Origin: Desulfobulbaceae bacterium
GTDB taxonomy: Bacteria > Desulfobacterota > Desulfobulbia > Desulfobulbales > Desulfobulbaceae
NCBI GenBank assembly: GCA_013201405.1
Contig: JABMJC010000003.1
Location: forward strand, 1-51,485
DNA: 51,485 nt
Direction of reading: 5' to 3'
Shown here: positions 47,346-51,485 of the stretch, one piece after another
How positions within the stretch are numbered: the first letter of the stretch is position 1
How the letters are laid out: every line of letters starts with the position of its first letter
The notes under the pieces: generated by a model
Told to the model about the DNA's origin: nothing
Database searches by the model: none
Seen by the model: the letters and a program-made list of their open reading frames with translations, nothing else
Translations under genes and position numbers: made by a program

Positions 47346-50300
47346 ATGTCTCGGAAAATGGTCACAATTGACGGAAACCAGGCGTGCACGCATGTCGCGT
47401 ATGCCACTAGTGAAGTCATTACAATTTATCCCATCACGCCGTCTTCTCCGATGGCTGCCGAGGCAGATGCCAAGGCCAATGCAAAGCAGGAAAATATCTG
47501 GGGCAGCATCCCGGTTATTTCGCAGATGCAGTCCGAGGCAGGCGTAGCCGGCTCCATCCACGGTTCTCTGGGTGCTGGTGCACTGTGCACCACCTTTACC
47601 GCTTCCCAGGGTCTTTTGCTGATGATTCCCAACATGTACAAAATCGCCGGTGAGCTCACTCCCACGGTTTTTCATGTTACTGCCCGTGCCCTTGCCTGTC
47701 AGGGTCTTTCCATCTTCGGCGACCATGGTGATGTCATGGCGGCCCGCCAAACCGGCTGGGGCATGCTCTGCTCCCAGGACGTACAGGAAGCTCAGGACTT
47801 TGCCCTGATTGCCACCCAGGCCTCCCTTGCCTCCAGGATTCCCTTCATCCATTTCTTCGATGGCTTCCGCACCTCCCATGAGGTGATGAAAATTGAAGAG
47901 TTGACCATGGATGATATGCGGTCCATGATCGATGAAGACCTGGTGATCGCCCATCGTGAGCGCGCCCTTACCCCTGATCGCCCCTCCTTGGCTGGTACGG
48001 CGCAAAATCCGGATGTCAACTTTATTGGCCGTGAAACGGTCAACAAGTACTATGACGCGACCCCGGGTATTGTACAGGCGACCATGGACAAGTTCGCCGA
48101 ATTGACCGGCCGGCAATATCATCTTTTTGATTATATCGGTGCACCCGATGCCACCGATGTGATCGTGATTATGGCCTCCGGCGCACTCACCGTAGCCTCC
48201 ACCGTGGAGCATCTGATTGCCCAGGGTAAGAAAGTTGGCATGGTAGTTGTCCGTCTATACCGTCCCTTTGATGGCGTGGCCATGGTCAATGCACTGCCCC
48301 CCACGGTAGAGCGCATTACGGTCATGGACCGCACTAAGGAACCCGGCGCCATTGGCGATCCGCTGTATCTCGATGTTCGTGCAGCCGTAGCCGAAGCCGA
48401 AGAGGCCAACCCCACCATGATTGCCCCGGTCATGTTCAATGGCCGTTATGGGCTTGGCTCTGCAGAGTTCAACCCGGCCATGGTCAAGGCTATTTTCGAT
48501 AACATGGCCTCCTTTGCACCTAAGAAAAAGTTCTGTGTCGGTCCCAATGACGATGTTACCTTCAGCAGCCTGAGCTACGACAAATCCTTCAACATTGAAG
48601 GTGATGACGTCTACCGCGCCATGTTTTACGGTCTTGGTTCCGACGGTACGGTTGGTGCCAACAAGAACACCATCAAGATCATCGGCGGTGAGACCGATAA
48701 CTCCACCCAGGGATACTTTGTCTACGATTCAAAGAAATCCGGTTCCATGACCGTATCCCACCTGCGTTTTGGTAAGAATCAGATCGTTGCACCGTATCTG
48801 ATCAACAAGGCCAACTTCATTGCCTGCCACAACTTCGCCTTCTTGGACAGCTATGACATGCTGGCCAACTTGGATACCGGTGGTACCTTCCTGCTCACCA
48901 CCTCCTACAACAAGGATGAGATTTGGGATCACCTTCCAGCCCTGGTGCAGAAGCAGCTGATCGAGAAGAAGGCAAAGTTTTTCATCATTGATGCGGTCAA
49001 GTTGGGTATGGCCCTTGGGCTGGGCGCGCGCATCAATATGATCATGCAGACTGCTTTCTTCAAAATTTCCGGCATCCTTACCAAGGATGAAGCCATTACA
49101 GCCATCAAAGACGCCATCCAAGAGACCTATGGTCAAAAGGGCGACAAGATCGTGCAGATGAACTACAGTGCGGTCGATGGTGCGGTTGAAAACATCTATG
49201 AAGTTCAGGTGCCCAGCAAGGTAACCGGTCATCAGATGCCACCGATCGTGCCCGAGGAGGCGCCGGATTTCGTCAAGCAGGTGACTGCAAAGATGATGGA
49301 AGGCCGTGGCGAAGAGATCAAAGTTTCCGAAATGCCAGCAGATGGTCGTTGGCCGACCGCCACAACCCAATGGGAGAAACGCAACATCGCAGTGCAGGTT
49401 TCCCAGTGGCAGCCCGAGGCTTGCATCCAGTGTGGTCGCTGTTCACTGGTGTGCCCGCATGGCTGTATCCGTATGAAGGTGGCAACGCCTGAGGCCCTGA
49501 AAGAGGCTGGTGCGGATGCAACCTTTAAAACCGTAGATGCCATTGGTAAAGAGTTCAAGGATATGAAGTTCACTCTGCAGGTTTCAACCCCGGACTGCTG
49601 TGGTTGTACCCTGTGCGTGAGCGTCTGCCCGGGACGTAAGAAAGATGCCGATGGCAAGAGGACTGAAGAGCGTGCCTTGGCCATGGAGATGAATACCGAG
49701 GAACTGCGCGAACGCGAAGCTCCTCACTGGCAAACCTTCCTGGCCCTGCCCGAAGTGGATGAAAAACTCATCAACATTGGCACCATCAAGGGCAGCCAGT
49801 TCAAACGGCCGCTGTTCGAGTTCTCCGGAGCCTGCGCAGGTTGCGGCGAGACCCCGTACATCAAGCTGGTTACCCAGCTTTTTGGCGACCGCATGCTGAC
49901 CTCCAACGCCACCGGTTGTTCCTCCATCTACTCTGGTAACTTGCCCACCACTCCGTATGCCAAGCGTGATGATGGTCGTGGTCCGGCCTGGTCCAACTCG
50001 CTGTTTGAAGACAACGCCGAGCATGGTCTTGGCATGCGTCAGGCAGTAGACAAGCTGGGCATGCAGGCTGTTGAGCTCTTGGAGAAGGCTGTTGACGAGA
50101 AGATCGTTGACAAGAGTCTGGCAGACTCTATCCTCGACGCCAAGCAGGATACCCAGGAAGAGATCGAGGCACAGCGTGGCCGGATTGACGAGCTGAAGGC
50201 TGTTCTGAACAAGAGCAAGAGTGCCCTTGCCAAGCGTCTTTACCATGTGGCCGACTATCTGGTGAAAAAATCTGTCTGGATCATCGGTGGTGACGGCTGG

Positions 50301-50921
50301 GGTTATGACATTGGTTATGGCGGTGTGGATCATGTTCTTGCTTCAGGTATGAATGTGAACATTCTGCTCTTGGATACCGAGGTGTACTCCAACACCGGTG
50401 GTCAGATGTCCAAATCCACCCCACGTGCAGCTGTGGCACAGTTTGCTGCTGGTGGTAAGCAGGCACCCAAGAAGAATATGGGTATGATTTTCTCCACCTT
50501 CGGTAATGTCTACGTGGCCCGCATCTCCATTGGTGCGAATCCGCAGCAGGCAATCCGTGCTATTCAGGAAGCCGAGGCATACGATGGACCTTCCTTGATC
50601 ATTGCCTATGCACACTGCATCAACCACGGCATCAACATGGCCCTTGGTTTGGAGCAGCAGAAGAAGGCAGTGGAGTGCGGTCACTGGTCATTGTATCGCT
50701 ACAACCCGGATCTGGAGAAGGAGGGCAAGAACCCGATGGTGATCGATTCCAAGGAACCGACCATCAGCTTTGCCGACTACGCCTTGAACGAAAACCGGTA
50801 TCGCATGCTGAAGATGGCCAATCCTGAGCAGGCCGATGAATTGATGAGGCTGTCTCAGGAGGATGTGGACCGGAGTTGGAAGATGCTCAAGGCCTGGGCC
50901 AAGGCACTCGACGCCGAGTAA
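47346..50921 (+). CDS. nifJ: Pyruvate:ferredoxin (flavodoxin) oxidoreductase, single-chain
   Basis: Oxidises pyruvate to acetyl-CoA and CO2 with reduction of ferredoxin, the main pyruvate step of anaerobes. About 1191 residues, close to the known Desulfovibrio africanus enzyme. The domain order is visible: N-terminal pyrimidine-binding part (SRKMVTIDGNQACTHVAYATSEVITIYPITPSSPM), a middle domain, a two-cluster ferredoxin domain (Cys693 in CIQCGRCSLVCP and Cys751 in CCGCTLCVSVCP), and the C-terminal TPP-binding domain (SGACAGCGETPY, then GDGWGYDIGYGG and LDTEVYSNTGGQ). The ATG at 47346 has AAGGAGA eight bases before; the longer upstream frame is not conserved. Very strong codon bias, as expected for a highly expressed gene. 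Confidence 0.97.
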   Translation: MSRKMVTIDGNQACTHVAYATSEVITIYPITPSSPMAAEADAKANAKQENIWGSIPVISQMQSEAGVAGSIHGSLGAGALCTTFTASQGLLLMIPNMYKIAGELTPTVFHVTARALACQGLSIFGDHGDVMAARQTGWGMLCSQDVQEAQDFALIATQASLASRIPFIHFFDGFRTSHEVMKIEELTMDDMRSMIDEDLVIAHRERALTPDRPSLAGTAQNPDVNFIGRETVNKYYDATPGIVQATMDKFAELTGRQYHLFDYIGAPDATDVIVIMASGALTVASTVEHLIAQGKKVGMVVVRLYRPFDGVAMVNALPPTVERITVMDRTKEPGAIGDPLYLDVRAAVAEAEEANPTMIAPVMFNGRYGLGSAEFNPAMVKAIFDNMASFAPKKKFCVGPNDDVTFSSLSYDKSFNIEGDDVYRAMFYGLGSDGTVGANKNTIKIIGGETDNSTQGYFVYDSKKSGSMTVSHLRFGKNQIVAPYLINKANFIACHNFAFLDSYDMLANLDTGGTFLLTTSYNKDEIWDHLPALVQKQLIEKKAKFFIIDAVKLGMALGLGARINMIMQTAFFKISGILTKDEAITAIKDAIQETYGQKGDKIVQMNYSAVDGAVENIYEVQVPSKVTGHQMPPIVPEEAPDFVKQVTAKMMEGRGEEIKVSEMPADGRWPTATTQWEKRNIAVQVSQWQPEACIQCGRCSLVCPHGCIRMKVATPEALKEAGADATFKTVDAIGKEFKDMKFTLQVSTPDCCGCTLCVSVCPGRKKDADGKRTEERALAMEMNTEELREREAPHWQTFLALPEVDEKLINIGTIKGSQFKRPLFEFSGACAGCGETPYIKLVTQLFGDRMLTSNATGCSSIYSGNLPTTPYAKRDDGRGPAWSNSLFEDNAEHGLGMRQAVDKLGMQAVELLEKAVDEKIVDKSLADSILDAKQDTQEEIEAQRGRIDELKAVLNKSKSALAKRLYHVADYLVKKSVWIIGGDGWGYDIGYGGVDHVLASGMNVNILLLDTEVYSNTGGQMSKSTPRAAVAQFAAGGKQAPKKNMGMIFSTFGNVYVARISIGANPQQAIRAIQEAEAYDGPSLIIAYAHCINHGINMALGLEQQKKAVECGHWSLYRYNPDLEKEGKNPMVIDSKEPTISFADYALNENRYRMLKMANPEQADELMRLSQEDVDRSWKMLKAWAKALDAE

Positions 50922-50942
50922 CATCTGTTCATTTATAGTGCA

Positions 50943-50983
50943 TAAAAAAAGCCCTGCCGGATTATTCCGGCGGGGCTTTTTTT
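50943..50983 (+). terminator. Intrinsic terminator after nifJ
   Basis: A-run, stem GCCCTGCCGG / CCGGCGGGGC with a short ATTATT loop, then T7 (ending 50983). It lies about 25 bases after the stop. Confidence 0.92.
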
Positions 50984-51014
50984 ATAATGGCTCTCAACCA
51001 AAGCCATTATAAAA
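50980..51014. repeat. Second inverted repeat overlapping the nifJ terminator T-run
   Basis: TTTTATAATGGCT (50980-50992) and AGCCATTATAAAA (51002-51014), perfect 13-base arms with a nine-base loop. Its first arm begins in the T-run of the nifJ terminator, so the two hairpins cannot form fully at the same time. Confidence 0.8.
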
Positions 51015-51076
51015 ATAAACAGTTCGAAGTCCCCAATAGCAAGCCAACTTTAGTTTATTAAAGGGGAAGGATTGAA

Positions 51077-51485
51077 ATGCAAATCAATCTTAATCAGCTC
51101 AGGGCTTTTTATATGGCTGTTCACTACAAAAGTATTTCTACAGCTGCAGAACAGCTCTACGTGACACCGGCAGCCGTAAGTATGCAAATCAAGAAACTTG
51201 AGCAGTGGCTAGGAAAAAGACTTTTAGAGAGGAGCGGCAACACGTTCACTGTCACTGAAGAAGGCATGGCTCTTCAAGCGTACGCACAAAATATTTTTAA
51301 TGAAGTTGAACGCTTGGAACATAATATCATGGTGAGACGTCGTGATCAGGCCGGAGAATTACGCATTGGTATGCATCATTTTCCTGCACAATATTTCATG
51401 CCTACCATTTTAATGGGGTTGAAAAAAAAAGGCTCTTCGTCGTTTCAAGTGGATTTGAGGAGCTGCTGGATAGGCGCAGCCAGCA
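51077..51485 (+). CDS. LysR-family transcriptional regulator (partial, C-terminus off the right edge)
   Basis: N-terminal part of a LysR regulator. The winged HTH is complete: LNQLRAFYMAVHYKSISTAAEQLYVTPAAVSMQIKKLEQWLG, followed by the linker helix. An AAGGGGAAGGA sequence precedes the ATG. Near the window end, after an A9 tract at about 51422-51430, the frame given here reads into sequence that no longer looks like the family, while another frame (FEELLDRRSQ) does, so a frameshift is possible. Codon use is more AT-rich than that of nifJ. Its target cannot be read. Confidence 0.85.
   Translation, partial: MQINLNQLRAFYMAVHYKSISTAAEQLYVTPAAVSMQIKKLEQWLGKRLLERSGNTFTVTEEGMALQAYAQNIFNEVERLEHNIMVRRRDQAGELRIGMHHFPAQYFMPTILMGLKKKGSSSFQVDLRSCWIGAAS

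Noticed and set aside
47160-48212. A 350-codon minus-strand frame
   Set aside because: It is antisense to the highly biased nifJ coding sequence and has no recognisable domain.

Overview
The window (about 51.5 kb, moderately GC-rich, densely coded) reads as chromosomal DNA of a strictly anaerobic Gram-negative bacterium of the Desulfobulbales/Desulfobacterota type. This placement is inferred, not searched. It rests on: an F1Fo ATP synthase operon with paired b and b' subunits and no a/c genes beside it; LL-diaminopimelate aminotransferase (DapL); a metal-type KdsA; a large single-chain pyruvate:ferredoxin oxidoreductase; a Tat-exported Fe-type superoxide dismutase; and a complete set of Kdo/LPS-transport genes showing an outer membrane.

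Layout. 1-4978 (minus strand): atpF'-atpF-atpH-atpA-atpG-atpD, with atpD cut by the left edge. 4979-5536: gene-poor promoter region with two candidate tiny ORFs, then dgkA (+). 5934-9392 (minus): YkgJ-type Cys-cluster protein, plsY, J-domain protein, metF and a Tat-exported M15/DUF882 peptidase. 9619-13614 (plus): def-fmt-larC-pgpA-amidohydrolase. 13611-18791 (minus): pyrG-kdsA-kdsC-lptC-dapL plus a small unknown ORF; this couples CTP supply, Kdo synthesis and LPS export to lysine/peptidoglycan precursor synthesis. 18962-21733 (minus): a polar amino-acid ABC transporter (substrate-binding gene frameshifted at an A8 tract, permease, ATPase) and a cupin. 21934-22563 (plus): Pal-like lipoprotein with a strong terminator. 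22803-26047 (minus): arsenic cluster arsR-arsM-arsC-ArsP-type permease-mini-thioredoxin. 26314-29113 (minus): glycosyltransferase, spore-photoproduct-lyase-like radical SAM protein, exported SOD. 29281-33660 (plus): rng, M23 peptidase, and lptF fused to an Ada-like zinc mini-domain. 33657-35050: two adjacent decayed genes (flippase-like membrane protein and family 9 glycosyltransferase). 35268-37936 (minus): surA-like, RodZ-like, recO. 38191-46643 (plus): clpB, ileS-lspA-fabD and a Tim44-domain protein. 47346-50921 (plus): nifJ. 51077-end: a LysR regulator cut by the right edge.

Most of the window is ordinary housekeeping. The parts that deserve a second look are the arsenic cluster with visible candidate operators, the LptF-zinc domain fusion followed immediately by two decayed envelope genes, the A8 frameshift in the transporter gene, a 7-1-7 palindrome in the rng/glycosyltransferase divergent promoter, and several tiny ORFs. 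I saw no CRISPR array, tRNA, rRNA, insertion sequence or phage gene, and I cannot point to a clearly new defence or metabolic system.
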